Source: Agrocybe praecox
Lineage: Eukaryota > Basidiomycota > Agaricomycetes > Agaricales > Agrocybaceae
Assembly (NCBI GenBank): GCA_964017145.1
Contig: OZ024843.1
Span: forward strand, 2,533,001 to 2,597,000
Reading direction: 5' to 3'
Length of the DNA: 64,000 nucleotides
The position numbers and the translations under genes are program-made. Within the stretch, counting starts at the first letter, position 1, and every line of letters starts with the position of its first letter. Positions 23,085-36,060 of the stretch are shown here, piece by piece. Below the pieces are notes generated by a model. It saw nothing but the letters and a program-made list of their open reading frames with translations, did not search any database and was not told the origin of the DNA.

Positions 23085-25417
23085 ATGCCTTCTGCTCCAA
23101 CCTCAACCGCAGCTGACAGAGCTATTCGGAATCAGAAACAAATTGCTCATGTCAAGCAGCTTTGGTGGTTCCTCGCTAGCGTCGTCGCCCTTTTCACCCT
23201 TATTCGCTTTGGGCACTATCTCTGGGCCAAACTCTCCCCCATTTCCAAAACCCCGGGCGCAACAACAAAGGAGAAGGCGGATGAAGAGCTCAACAAGCAA
23301 CCGCAGACTATTGCTTCGCCTTTACAAAGAATGGTTTATGCCATATCGACGGGCTTTCGCATTACGTTCTTTCGCTTCAGCCTGCCTGTCGGACTCGGCT
23401 GTATTATGTCGATATCTGAGCTGAGCTTTATTCTCATCTACATCACTGCGACTCTCTTGTGGCTTCTGGTTGACAGTGAGTTTTACTTTGACCCCAATGG
23501 TCACCAACATGGTTCATGAAGCTTATAACTCATTTTTATTCACAGCTCGGGACCTTACCTCCATGATGTACCAGGACAGAGCAGCGCTCCTAGGATCTTC
23601 TCAGATACCATTGATCGTCGCTCTGGCTGGCAAGAACAACGTCCTCTCCTGTAAGTTGCGCAATCCCATTTAGGTCCTAGCCACGTCTCACCAGGGTTTT
23701 AAAATAGGGATGACGGGGATCAGCCACGAAAAGGTAATGGTTTGCTATCTTTGTATGAATGCTCGGTGGCTCACGGCGCTCCCTAGCTCAACGTCCTCCA
23801 TCGAGCTGCCGCAAGAACCAACTTCATCCTCATTTGGATTCACGCTTTGACGCGCTATGTTTCTGGGTACGTCAAAGTGCTGAGTGCTGAGGAGTATACT
23901 CGTAATTAACATTTTTTAATAGTTTGCCAGCGACGTTCGATTTCAGCCACGATTGGATGAGGTCCGGCGCGGTTGCTTTGGCCGGCTTGACTATTGCAGC
24001 TATCTTATCTTTGCAACCCATAAGACACGTCGCATTTGAATTTTTCCTGGTCACCCATATTTTGTGTGTTTTGTGAGTACCTTCTATATGCTTGTGATTA
24101 GCGTGCTTACTGATCTTCTTCCAGTATTTATATCGTCGCAGGTTATTATCATGCGCGAGAACAGGAGTATGTTTCTCCACATTTTATTTTTAAAACTAGA
24201 CTAACCCCATTTATAGAATGGGCTACTATATTTGGCCCGCATTACTTATTTGGGGATTCGATAGGGCCCTTCGGCTCGGTCGACTTGTATGGAACAACAA
24301 ATTGTGGAATCCAACTCATCCAGGCGACGCGTTGGTTGAACTCTTATCGGAAGATACGATACGCCTGACTATGAATCGCCGCATTTCTTGGACACCTGGG
24401 CAACATGCATACGTCATCTTACCTTCAGTTAGCAAGTTACCCTTTGAGGCCCACCCATTCACTATCGCTAGTATCCCGGAAGCAAGTGGAGAAAATAAGG
24501 GGTCTGATGTCGTATTCCTCATCCGAGGCAGAAGCGGCTTCACACAACGCCTCCGAGACCTTGCTAGCAAGGATCATGGCTGCAGGGTCCCGGCATTCTT
24601 GGACGGACCCTATGGTTGTCCACCTGACCTTCGTCAATTTTCGACATGTGTCCTTATCGCAGGTATGTTCTCCTCGACAGATATTTAATCATACATCTGA
24701 ACATAAATTTAGGTGGTTCCGGTATTTCATACACGCTTCCGCTCCTTTTGCATTTGGTCAGGTATGTCAGCCATTACACACCGCTACGTCACAAAACTGA
24801 TATTCCGCTTCGTCAGGCTTAATGCCTCTGGTGAAAACTCGGCAGTCAATAGGGTAGTATTCGTCTGGGCCGTGCGTGATGCAGGTTTGATAATTCTTCA
24901 TCCATGCCGAGTTATGTAACATGCTAATATATTACGCGTGTGCCTATTAGCTCATCTCAAATGGATCTCAAAAACCTTGATTGAGGCTCTGGGTCGCTCT
25001 AATCCTTTATTAAGCATTGAACCGAGGATATACATCACCGGGAAGAAGTACCCCATCCCAGAGGTGCCTTCCTTGCCGATGGAACGCGCTTCAACCTCTT
25101 CCTCCATCGAAAAGGCTGAAATTTCTCAGACTGAGCTGCCCAACTACTCCACCTTAAAGCTGATCCATGGAAGGCCAAGCATGAAAAAATTACTGGCCGA
25201 GGAGATCAGCTCTGCCTTTGGCCCTGTCTCCGTCGATGGTATGTTCTCAGAATTCGGATATACTCTTCATTGCAATAACTCATCATGTATAGTTGCCGGG
25301 CCGGCCAACTTGTCAGAGTCGGTTCGCAAAGCACTGAGCACAGACCTAGCAGGTCCCACTGCTGTGTTGAAGGGTTCGCAACCAGTTATTCTCCACGTGG
25401 AAACTTTCGGAATGTAA
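23085..25417 (+). CDS. Ferric reductase-type transmembrane flavocytochrome
   Basis: Plasma-membrane metalloreductase moving electrons from NADPH via FAD and two hemes to extracellular metal. A first membrane span (LWWFLASVVALFTLIRF) precedes the ferric-reductase domain. That domain has spaced heme-ligand histidines: LHRAAARTNFILIWIHALTRY (His 13 apart) and RHVAFEFFLVTHILCVLIYI. The FAD site appears as WTPGQHAYVILP and HPFTIAS. The NADPH phosphate site appears as GGSGISYTLP after splicing near 24663-24713. A polar insert (PMERASTSSSIEKAEISQTE) and the end HVETFGM follow. About ten introns, about 590 residues. An NADPH-oxidase identity is less likely because the C-terminal signature of that family is not seen. 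The metal (Fe or Cu) is not decided by sequence. Confidence 0.9.
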
Positions 25418-25998
25418 AGGTCATTGTATTGGGTTCTTCTTCCTTCATTTATGTCTTCCATTACTTTTATGGGACTTGAGAAAGAATGTACACGCACTGA
25501 TTAGTTTGAGATCATCACCTGTTGCCAATATCTTCCAACAACATCTTGTATAGCAATTTCCCATAACGAGGAATAAATCCTCGGTGTATTCAATAGTAAA
25601 CTACGTGGACTATGCGAAATGTCTTGTCTGTAGTATAACAAATGACTTTCATGAAAATTAACTTGCCAAGTCCCCGGTTCCGCGATCTAGGTACCTCGAC
25701 GCGCGCGTGAAATAAAGGGACACACGTTACCACGTAACAGAAACGCGGTAGTCACGTGTACTGTGACCATTAACTCCTAAAGACGAACTCTTGAAATTGC
25801 TACTATTTACTATTAGCAGGTTTTGCCAACAGTCAGCTCGGACGAAGGTTTTTTTGACGGTTCGCTTGTATTCCTCGTCAACGGCCCTCTTAATTGTCCC
25901 ATATACCATCCTTACTGAGTAGCCTAATATTGATATAGGCATGTCGCTCATCCTTCATTTTTGTGACTCAAGCTAAAGAGATTCAGATAGCATTCTCA
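25418..25998. other. Intergenic region with E-box
   Basis: The 581 bp between two same-strand genes include TCACGTGT with CACGTG at 25753-25758, about 245 bp upstream of the next ATG. One such hexamer is expected by chance every 4 kb, so this is weak. No gene seen. Confidence 0.35.
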
Positions 25999-28900
25999 AT
26001 GGCTTCCCCTGACAATACAACGACGTCGGATTCAGAAGAGGAGACTTTTGACTACACAAAAGAAACGCAAGATAGTTTACAAGATGTGCAAGAGGACCGT
26101 AATCACGAACCAGAAGAAGAGGAACATTTCGTGTATCCCGATGCAAGCACAGATAGCCAGGGGATCGGAGAAGCCACATCCTTTCGTCAAGTTCATCCTT
26201 CCCCTGCACAATTAGAGTCATTATATGCCGCTGCTACTTCTGGAGATCTTCCACTCCTAAAAATGCTGTTCAAGAATGCGCTTGAGGCCGGTGACGTCGA
26301 GCCTTTCAGCCTCGCTAATGATGCCTCGATTCGCACCGGATTTACCGCACTGCACGCTGCTGCAAGTAAAGGACATTATGATGTCGTAGTCTGGTGTACG
26401 TGTTGTTTTGCACTCTTGAAATCTTATCCTTAACCACTGGGTGGTGGTTTAGTGATAGAAGAATGTGGCGCCATGCCAGATCTGGAAGATAGGGAAGGAG
26501 AGGTGAGCAATGCCATTTTAGCTTCTAAGGCGGATGAGTTCAAACAGCCCTCATAGACAGCATTGCACAAAGCGACTCTGAATGGCCACATGCAAATCGT
26601 TCGCTATCTTGTGCCTGGTAAATCTGACGTCCATGCTCGTGACGCCGACGGTTGGACTGCACTACATAATGCTTGCTCGAAAGTCAGTCATATCTAAAAG
26701 CTTGATTTATCTTTTAAATTCTCAATAAATTACAGGGATATCTTGACATAGTCAGGTGGTTATGTGAGCACGGAGGTGCTACTTCCGTCGCCGATGGCGT
26801 GCGTGGAGTCGACGTGCGTAGTAAAGACGGTTGGACACCTCTGAGTAAGTGACAACAAGATGCCACCCATAATTTTGCTACTCACCAAGTGAAATGCAGT
26901 GAACGCGGCTTCGAAGGGTCACCTACCAGTCGTTCTTTACCTTATATCCAAGCAGGGTGCAAATCCTCTTGTGAGAAATAAATGGGGCGAAACTGCCTTT
27001 GACGCAGCAGCAGCAGTTTTCGAAGTCTGGATATGCGAAGTAAAACATTTCCTGTCCATCTTAATGATTCTCTCTCTCTAATCACATATGCAGATTTTGC
27101 AACAAGCCGAAGCCGAGAGATGGCGTGGTATTACAACCCCATACAACCCTCTCCTTGTCCACACAACTCTCCCTCTCATCTTGTACGAAAATCAACGGCT
27201 CGATACACGTCTTAAGACTGTTGCCGTATCAGGTGGTCGCCCGAAGTTCTCGGCCTCTGGCCTCGGGAGGAAAGGGAGGCACTCCCCGTTTGAATTAAGA
27301 TTACCGCAACCGGACGAGGAGACAGGATCCAAATTTCTCCCGGCATGGAGAAGTGGCGTTCAGCTCCCTCTTCGTCAGGCACCCTGGATTCTTCCGAGAC
27401 CTGCAACCGTCGAACAGCCTGCTTTGGAAGGAGTTGAGAGGAGTCATTTCTGGCTGTCTGTTCTTTTGCTGAATACCAAAGAAGTTGTTTACTGACTCAA
27501 GCTTTAGCTCAGATTGGACTCTTGATGTGACTCATCCAGCTGTAGATGCGGAGGAAGGATGGCAGTACGCACATTCCTTCGATGAGCCCGATGAAAAATG
27601 GACGGCCGACATGCCTCCACAGTTGGAAAGGGTTTTATCGAGCAATGGCATCGTTGCTGCCGGTTTCGGGGGCCATTCTGGAAGAAGTGGATCCTTATCG
27701 TCTTCGAACACGCAAAGACCACAACCTATGTGGGTGCGTCGGCGGCGCTGGGTGCGCATTATGCGCCGGAGACTCGACATACCGCCATTAGCATTCCTCG
27801 AACCAGATGGCGGCATGTACCATGTTGATTTTGACGGAAGTTTGATTCCATATGTGGAGGAAAATCATGCCGTCAATGCGGAAGGGGGAGAAGCAAGGGA
27901 AATGGGTGCAATGACGTCTACCTTCTTGTCGTCTGCACAAGATTATGTCGCGCGCGCGAGGTACCTTGTTGGGACTCAGTCTCCAGACCCAGATGCGAAC
28001 AGTGAACCCCCGAGCGCGGTAGAAGTTCGCCGTGCTATAGCCAAAGTAGAAAGAGCTGTGACTGAGCTAAGACAAGGGATTCTCGGTAGGTGGACAACAT
28101 ATAGAACTTTGTGTATAACTCTGACCGACGATGAAGGTGACGATGACCCTGATCGCAAACTACAGGCCGAAGTCCTTCTAAACGCATATAGCCGGGACTT
28201 GGAACGACGCCGTCTTGCTGCAGGTGCACAAGGGCTTAGTATCTCTGATTATCATTATGGTAAGCCGTGGTCATCTTCCATTGCATTCCGTAAATTAATC
28301 TATTAAAGCAGAAGATGATTCTGACGACAGTTCCGAAGACGAATTTCATTACCCACAGCCTTCATCTCAGGAAACACCTAGATCTGTCTCCAGGTCCTCT
28401 GCATCCACTGACTACTTTAACAGACCAGGAGTATCGCGCGTACCGGCTGATCTCACACCACAACTTAGGCAAGCACCTGATTTCCGTGTCCCCACACATG
28501 AGGCACCTCAAAAAGTTTTAACACCTCGCTGGACTTCCCCAACTCCTCATCAATTACATCCACAATGGGAGAGGGATGAAACAGTTTCTCAATGTCGGGA
28601 TTGTCAACGAAGATTCAATTTCTTGAACCGACGGGTATGTTACTCTATTTTTCTCTAGTTATTCTTGTATTAAGGACTTTTTTGTAGCATGTGCGTAATT
28701 TTCGTTCTACGGCCAGATTTAACAAACTAAGATGAACACAGCATTGTCGCAAATGCGGCCGAATCTTCTGCGACCGTTGCTCTTCTTACCGTGCATTGCT
28801 GGACCCCAGTGATGTGGTTCATGATCCTATGCATTCCGAGGTTACATCGCCTGCTGCGAGTCATAGGGTTTGCCACTCATGCTTTGAAGAAAGCAACAGT

Positions 28901-29500
28901 AGCATTCCCAACAGATTAAATCGCGCGAGTACTATGGAACGTATAGTAGTAGACCAAGAGCGTCTCAACGTTCCTGGGTCCTTGACCCGCAGGCAATCAA
29001 GCTCTCAACTTAGTGATCTTGCCGAGTATGTATATTTCTATCCGAACTAATGATGTTGTTAACGGATAGCCTCTTTATCCAGCTGCCCTGTTTGTAATCA
29101 AAACCTAGACGAAGTCGGAGATGCCCAGGCTCAAGAAATCCATGTTAAGAACTGTTTGGAAGGGAACTCTGGATCCTTGTCTGGAACATCTCAAGCGGCA
29201 AAATATTTGGTTTATCGACTTCCAGCAGAAAGTGCATTATTAGGCGTTGAATGTGAGTACACGTAGACAGTAGACATGCCATTGGCAAATTAATCATTGT
29301 TCTTAGGTGTCATTTGTTTGGAAGAATTTGTGAAAGGCTCAACTGTGGCTCGCCTTAGCTGCTTCTGCAGCTTCCACAGCGGTAAGTGCACCTTTTTTTT
29401 TCCCGCGAGGATCGCGGTTACTTATGGTATTGACACTTATTTAGCTTGCTTGTCATCGTGGCTTCAACGCGGTAAAAGCTGCCCCGTTCATGCGCGTTAA
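25999..29500 (+). CDS. Ankyrin - dysferlin/Pex30-like - FYVE - RING protein, probable endomembrane E3 ubiquitin ligase
   Basis: After an acidic N-terminus come about four ankyrin repeats: GFTALHAAASKGHYDVVVW, GETALHKATLNGHMQIVRYL, GWTALHNACSKGYLDIVRWL and GWTPLMNAASKGHLPVVLYL. Next is a dysferlin-type module: LILYENQR, then FWLSDWTLDVTH across the intron at 27453-27508, EEGWQYAHSFDEPDEKW and MWVRRRRWVRIMRR. A FYVE-type zinc finger follows (CRDCQRRF...HCRKCGRIFCDRCSSYR; lipid-site RRHCRKCG, second His lacking). The C-terminus is a RING (CVICLEEF...CFCSFHSACLSSW...CPVH) ending in His, as in ZNRF and Pib1 proteins. Inference: a ligase recruited to PI3P or ER/peroxisome membranes. Splicing keeps one frame throughout, and no second start or promoter-like gap separates the parts. 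About 900-950 residues. Start chosen as the first ATG before the acidic region. Confidence 0.85.
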
Positions 29501-29691
29501 ATTCCGTCCAAAATGTGACCATTCAACACGGAGGAAACAAATCTGAAAAATCCAGGCGATATATACTAGCCTTGGATTTTCTTCGCGGTCGAAGAAGCCT
29601 GTTGGTGCGTAGTATAAATGGATATCTGAGCTGAATTTATATATGGAGTCATTACTATTGTACATTCCACTACTCATAACATCTTGGAATA

Positions 29692-30649
29692 TTAATCGCC
29701 ATCATCCCGCGGCTCATAGAAGCTGCTATACCGCATCTTGTTCTCGTCGACCCTTATAATGTCAGAAAAGTCTTCAACGTCTGGGTCGATAATGTCTTGT
29801 CCCTTGCGGCCATCATCTTGATCATCTTCAAACCAACTTGATGGATCCTCGTCTTCCTCGTCTTCGTCATCGTCTTCCAAATCGGAATCGGTTGGTTTGT
29901 GGTTCCTAGATAAATTGTTGTAAAAGCTGTAGGAGACAAAGTGCAAGAGATACATACATATATGCCCATATACGAGCCTCTCTTTCTTCTGCGGTGAGTA
30001 CTTCTCCCTGCGTGGGCATACCATGTCGTTTCTTCCTTTCTGCTATGCGCTCTTGCCTCTCTCGTTCTTGTAAATATGCTTGCCGTTCCAACTCCATGGC
30101 CTCTTGCATACTGAGAGTCCCAACACCATGAGACGAATTACTCCCCATTCCCTATACAGTTACGATGAGCGGTTATTCTTATCGCAGTTTGATTACGTAC
30201 AAACTGAGAAAGTGCTTTGCGCTTGGCCTCGAGTGTCCTACTTGTTGGCGGTTCGCGCGGGATATCGACAGGCATATCTCCTTCATTTCTAATCATAGTT
30301 CGTCTGAGACCGGTGTTGATAGCCTCCATTCCACTGAGCTCGATTAATCGGGACTCAACGGCAGCTTGCTCCGCGAGCACTCGCTGGGCGTATGTAGATG
30401 TCGAAGCCTTACTGTTCGGGATAGATAGATAACATTGCATGAGTATCGTCAACCTAAGTATTTCTTGGGTGGATATGCCACTCACGGAGAGGCCAAAAGT
30501 TTCGTATTAAAATTGTGCTTGTCTTGCAATTCGCGTACTGTCATTTCGCCAATCGGCCGTTGATTAGGTCGTGGGGACGGCCTGAATCCAGGAAGGACAG
30601 GGTTCTTCAGACGCGCGGGCGACGTTGGGGATGAAGGCTGGCGACTCAT
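29692..30649 (-). CDS. Conserved-looking acidic protein of unknown function
   Basis: I do not recognise a named family. The start MSRQPSSPTSPARLKNPVLP is Pro/Ser-rich. GEMTVRELQDKHNFN and a long charged helical region (STYAQRVLAEQAAVESRLIE; AMELERQAYLQERERQERIA), likely coiled coil, follow. The C-terminus has an acidic stretch (DLEDDDEDEEDEDPSSWFED) and ends FYEPRDDGD. Three or four short introns. No membrane span or signal peptide, so probably nuclear or cytosolic. It is convergent with the FYVE-RING gene (191 bp between stops). Codon usage and splice signals look like its neighbours, so it is a real gene. Confidence 0.75.
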
Positions 30650-31064
30650 TGTACTTCACTTGTTAGGCAATGATAAGAAGTTGAGAAATAAGAAGAGGGG
30701 TTCAGGAATTTGCTGTTACTTTAAATCCCAACAACTTCCTGGTCATTTCGACTCATTCTGCAAGGATGGTGCTAAATGCCTAATTTGGTCGTACTTTTGA
30801 CCAAAGTATTTTCGTAACAAAAAGTTAAGCTTATTTGGACGTTTTCCGGAAAAGAATTACATATCCCACATTGTGACGTCAATAGTATAGTTTTCGGCGA
30901 CTTGCAGACTGTAGTAGATAGATAGTACAATTACACGATACGGGAATTTTTTCATGAGCAATATATATCAATAGGACCGCACAATTGCAATTCCTATTAT
31001 CACATTCAACCCGATAGAATTCTTACATGAACATGTCACCCTTCGCGACTACTATTAGTACAGA
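30650..31064. other. Intergenic region
   Basis: The 415 bp between two minus-strand genes are AT-rich. No gene or strong signal seen. The left end is the promoter of the unknown acidic protein. Confidence 0.35.
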
Positions 31065-32131
31065 TTATGTTGTTTGGACAACTGAACGTACCATTCCAGG
31101 AGGCATAAACTCGTCATTATCAGGATCCTGTCCGTCCAATCTTCTTCCACCCCTACCAGGCGGCGCAAAGCCACCTCGGGGGAACGAGGGTCCTACGGGA
31201 TCAAAGCGAGCTCCGGGAGGAGCACCCATAGGTGGAAGATACCCATCGCCTCCCCAAGGACCTCTCGGTGAGTGATTTCCACCTCTTCCTATTCCAAATA
31301 TAGGATGTTCGGGACCCACAAACATTCCATCGCCTGATCCATGCGGGAAGAGAGACGGAGGGGAGAATGGATTGGTTGGGAATGGATCCAAGTCACTTCG
31401 TCCAATTTCTAAAGGATTTCTCGGAAATACTGATGGAGGAACGTAGCGGTCTCTTGGTGGTGCTTCAGGCGGGGATCGTGGACGAGGACGAGGTACTTGC
31501 GGATCACGGGCAGGAGGATTAGAACCAGAAGAGTCGCCAGTCGAAGGCTCCTCAGTGTAACCTTCTTTTCGCAAGCCAGGAGCTAGTTTCTGAACGATTT
31601 TGAGCTTCAGTTGCGAAATAAGATCTGTGACGCGGTTGGAAGAGATGAAACCATGGACAAGAGGTTGAGCGTCAGGAGCATCAAGGTTATGAGGATAGAA
31701 CGAAGGCGAAGTAAAGTCATTAGTAGATACGTCGAGGCTCGCCATCTTGTCACTCTATGTATCGTGAGTAGTTGTTGTGTTTCGTTTGGAGATAATCAAC
31801 GTACCTCAAGTGCGATAGCATTGATTACTGTTCGTGTCCCAAGCTTAGACACCTTGATCACAAACTCAAGACTGCTCTGATCATGTTTATATTTGAATGT
31901 ATAATGTCCAGGACCAGATTTATTCCAGTCACCGGGCAATACATTGTCAGTAAGTACTGCGGTAGTGGCCGACTCGTCGACAGCAGTCAATCGAAAGGCT
32001 AGGGTAGTCAAAGCAGCATGAACAAGGGCTGCGATAGCATCCTGCTGGGATGCCAGAGACTTGGAGTTTGAAGGAAGAAGATTTGCCAATGAAGAGATAA
32101 TTGCAGAAGGATCGAGTATGTTTGGGGACAT
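31065..32131 (-). CDS. PI31-like proteasome regulator
   Basis: PI31 (PSMF1/Fub1) binds the 20S proteasome and influences its activity or assembly. Two main exons (32131 to about 31806, then about 31755 to 31065) give some 335 residues. The N-terminal half has the globular FP-type domain (LTDNVLPGDWNKSGPGHYTF, then KLGTRTVINAIALE). The C-terminal half is Pro/Gly/Arg-rich with the repeated PI31 tail motifs: RSDLDPFP, GPEHPIFG and GARFDPVGPSFPRG. The chain ends FMPPGMVRSVVQTT, so the classical HbYX end is not exact. Its start codon is only 220 bp from that of PRP5 on the other strand. Confidence 0.87.
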
Positions 32132-32351
32132 TGATAGTGATAGTATTCTTCTAAGTTAGCGTTCACTGCAAGTTCACTGACTCGATACTTACTGAGCCAA
32201 TTCCATCTCGGCCCGTGGGATCCCGGGTTCCTCTCTGTTAAATAGAGACAAATAACCGACTTTGACAGTTCGTCACAATTTACAGCCTTCGCTGGGCTCC
32301 TTCTGCTTCAAACCCGCATATTACAGAGTGCTTGATACTTCGTTCTACAAC

Positions 32352-35300
32352 ATGGCTCGCAGGGATAGATCACCCTCACCAGATGGTTCGAATAAAAGGG
32401 TAAGACAATCTTATCGTTCACCTCGGTCTCCGTCGCCAACGAGGCGCAGTGCTCAGCGGACCAATGGACGATCACGATACGACGACGAACGGGACAGAGA
32501 TAGAGACCGGGACAGGTACAGGGATCGTGAAAGAGATAGAGACAGAGATCGATACAAGGACGATAGATATCGTGACGACAGAAGGAGGGACTCCTATAGA
32601 GATGACCGTAGACGCTCCCGGTCTCGCTCCCGGTCTCGCGAACGAAGACCTGCAACACCACCTCGTAACCCTCCGCCAGCAGAACCAGTAAAAACACCTC
32701 CACCAGAAGATGAAAAGCTGAAAGCAAAGAGGGCAAAACTGGAAGCATGGAAAAAAGAGCGTGAAGCCAAAAAGGCCCTTGATGAGGCAAAGGCAAAAGC
32801 CATGGCTTTGGCTGGTAAAACGGCACCAGGTGAGTTTTGAATGATTATACCGTGCTAAGCATGATTTCACACCACTTGATCCTTTCACAGCCCCAGCTCC
32901 CGCACCTGTTGCCACAAAGGCGACTAGCGGTCAACTCAATCGTTCAGCATTGAACGGACTCGGTTTAAAAGGCTTACCTGTAAAACCTGAATTTGCTGCA
33001 AATGCTGCAAAAGGTGTGATAGCTTTGGATGATGCAGTTGAATCCAAACGGAAGCTGGAGACGTTAGGGGATATGCCAGCAATTGATATGTCAATGGTGG
33101 AGGACGAGGCTGGCGTTGGCGATTTGGAAGTGGATGACGACGACGAAGAGGCCAACCGCATGGATCAAGCTCTGAAAGCCAAAGCCAAAGACGCCATGGA
33201 AGTAGATGAGGACGAGGAGGACCCTCTCGATGCCTTCATGAGCGAGGTCAAAAAAGAGGTTAAGAAGGTCAACATGGAAGATATGCAAAAGATGGGTGTG
33301 ACTGGTCGCTCGAGAATTAGACTTGATGAACGTATGGTCGAAAACGGCATGGAAGATGACACCGAAGCCCCCGTACCAGATGAGCTCGACGCGACAGAGC
33401 TCAATCCCGAGGATATCCTTGCCCTTGCTGCAAAGAAGGCAAAGAAGAAGGAATTTGCCACAGTGGATCACTCACGCATAAACTACGAACCATTCCGTAA
33501 AGAATTCTATGTCCCTCCTCCCGATATTGCTAGTATGACCGACGATGAGGCTGAATTACTTCGCCTTGAGTTAGATGGAATCAAAATTCGTGGTGTCGAT
33601 TGTCCTAGACCAGTGACAAAATGGAGTCATTTTGGACTCCCAGCCAATTGGTGTGTGTGGTTGAGATCTATCTTTAATCATATCCAATTAACTTCTTATT
33701 CTGGTAGTCTCGAGGTCATCAAGCGTCTTAACTATACCGCCCCTACTTCCATTCAAGCCCAAGCTATTCCGGCCATCATGTCTGGTCGCGATGTCATAGG
33801 TGTGGCCAAAACTGGTTCAGGAAAAACCATCGCATTTCTTCTCCCGCTTTTCCGTCATATTAAGGACCAGCGGCCATTGGAGCAAATGGAGGGACCAATG
33901 GCAGTCGTCATGACCCCTACTCGCGAACTAGCTGTTCAAATCCACAGAGAATGTAAACCTTTCTTAAAAGTTCTTAACTTGCGGGTGAGTCCTGATTTTT
34001 ATCATTTATAGAGCATATCGTCATGTCGTATTCTAGGCCGTCTGTGCTTATGGAGGCTCTCCCATCAAAGACCAAATTGCCGAGCTCAAGAAAGGGGCAG
34101 AAATCATTGTTTGCACACCTGGTCGTATGATCGATCTCCTAACAGCAAATTCAGGTCGTGTCACCAATCTCAAGAGGGTTACATATGTCGTGTTGGATGA
34201 AGCTGACCGTATGTTTGACATGGGGTTCGAGCCCCAGGTTATGAAAATTATCAATAACATACGACCTGACAGACAAACTGTTCTCTTCTCCGCCACTTTC
34301 CCGAAGCAAATGGATTCACTGGCACGCAAAATCCTACGAAAACCTCTTGAAATTACCGTCGGTGGGCGTTCAGTTGTTGCACCCGAAATTGAACAGATCG
34401 TGGAAGTCCGTGCCGAAGAAACCAAATTCAACCGACTCCTCGAGATTTTGGGTCAAATGTACAACGAAGATCCGGAATGCAGAACGTTAGTATTCGTTGA
34501 TCGACAAGAGGCTGCTGATAACTTGCTTCGAGAACTCATGCGCAAGGGATATCTTTGCATGTCCTTGCATGGCGGCAAAGACCAGGTGGATCGCGATTCT
34601 ACTATCGCAGATTTTAAATCAGGTGTAGTGCCAATCGTCATCGCCACGTCTGTTGCTGCTCGTGGCCTCGATGTCAAGCAACTTAAGCTTGTCATCAACT
34701 ATGACTGTCCTAATCATATGGAGGATTACGTTCATCGTGCAGGACGAACGGGTCGTGCAGGCAACAAGGGAACGTGTGTCACATTTATTACACCAGAACA
34801 GGAGAGGTACTCGGTTGATATCTATCGTGCTTTGAAGGCTAGCAATGTGACTGTGCCTAACGATCTCGAAGAACTTTCTAACGGTGAGCAGTTTTTATCA
34901 TTTCTGTAGAGAGCACATTGAATAATCATATCATAGGCTTTTTGGATAAGGTCAAGTCTGGGAAAGCTCAAGCCGCAAGCTCTGGCTTTGGTGGTAAAGG
35001 CCTGGATCGACTCGATAAGGAACGTGATGCCAGAGAAAAGGCGGAGCGTAAGGCCTATGGGGAACCTGCAGGCGAGGAAGAGAAGGTCACACCTACGGAA
35101 GAAGTTGCTGCTGTTAAAGCTGTTGCTTCGAGTACTGACGACATGACCTTTGGAAACTTCAAAGTTGAGATTAAGCGCGGTCCCGCTCCTGATTCTTCTA
35201 AAGGTCTGCTTGGCGTGGGTGGCGCTATCGCTGCTGCACGGCGGTTGGCACACGCCAAAGAGGAGGAAAGGATACAAAGTCAAGTTCGGGCGGCCGAAGA

Positions 35301-35831
35301 AGCTGCCGCACGTGCAGGGAAAGATACTGCTGCGCACAAGCAGGCACTCAGTGTGGTTGCCAAACTCAACGCCCAAATGCGTGCTTCGAAATTGGTTTTG
35401 CAGTCCCAACTACAAGCAGAAGAGTCTGGTGCTACTCGCAAGACTAACTCCGATTCCACCGATTTCCACGCCATCATTCCCATCAATGACTACCCCCAGA
35501 AAGCTCGTTGGCGTGTCACGAACAAGGAGACTATGGTTCAACTCATCGATATGACTGGTGCATCAGTTACGAACAAGGGTATTTATTACGAGCCAGGTAA
35601 AGAGCCTCCTCTGGAGGGACCTCCCAAACTTCACTTGCTCATCGAGTCGAATGAGGAATACCGAGTGAGTAACTATCATGATGAGAGTCAATATATATTC
35701 CTTACAGATTTTCATTTTAGGTCGAGCAAGCTGTTCGCGAAATCAAAAGGCTACTCATCGAAGCCTCAGCTGCTGCATTACAAGCAGAAATGCGCAATCC
35801 TACTGCTACAGGCAGATACAGCGTTCTTTAA
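32352..35831 (+). CDS. PRP5: DEAD-box RNA helicase PRP5 (DDX46)
   Basis: Prp5 remodels U2 snRNP during pre-spliceosome assembly. N-terminus: an RS/RD-rich region (about residues 1-110) of Arg-Asp dipeptides and RSRSRSRE, then acidic segments including [16 protein letters not shown], a Prp5 hallmark. Helicase core: ITKW-like [10 protein letters not shown] (Q-motif region), [51 protein letters not shown] and HRAGRTGR. The Prp5-specific tail ends with a KH-like segment ([29 protein letters not shown]). The last intron (35664-35719) joins NEEYR to [12 protein letters not shown] and ends the protein at 35831. The frame that reads through instead ends at 35961 and is not the product. About 1,040 residues. 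Confidence 0.95.
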
Positions 35832-36060
35832 GCAACAAGGCTACGTGTTTTTGGTCAACGTCCCCTTCGCTACGTTTTTCTCCTTTTTTGTGCTTTTTTA
35901 CTCTTATACATTAATCAATTACTTTTTTTTTTTACCAACACAGCGCGTATGTATTATTTAAAAGATAAGAGCAAAACAAGTTTGACGAGAAAACATGGTA
36001 CAGAATGTTGACAAAAAGTCAGATTAAGTGGACGAGGTTATTTGTACAACAATTACGAAA

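Noticed and set aside
32449..32691. Repeated GACAGAGATAGAGACCGGG-like units, as a possible tandem repeat
   Set aside because: They encode the Arg-Asp dipeptides of the PRP5 RS/RD region, so the repetition is explained by the protein.
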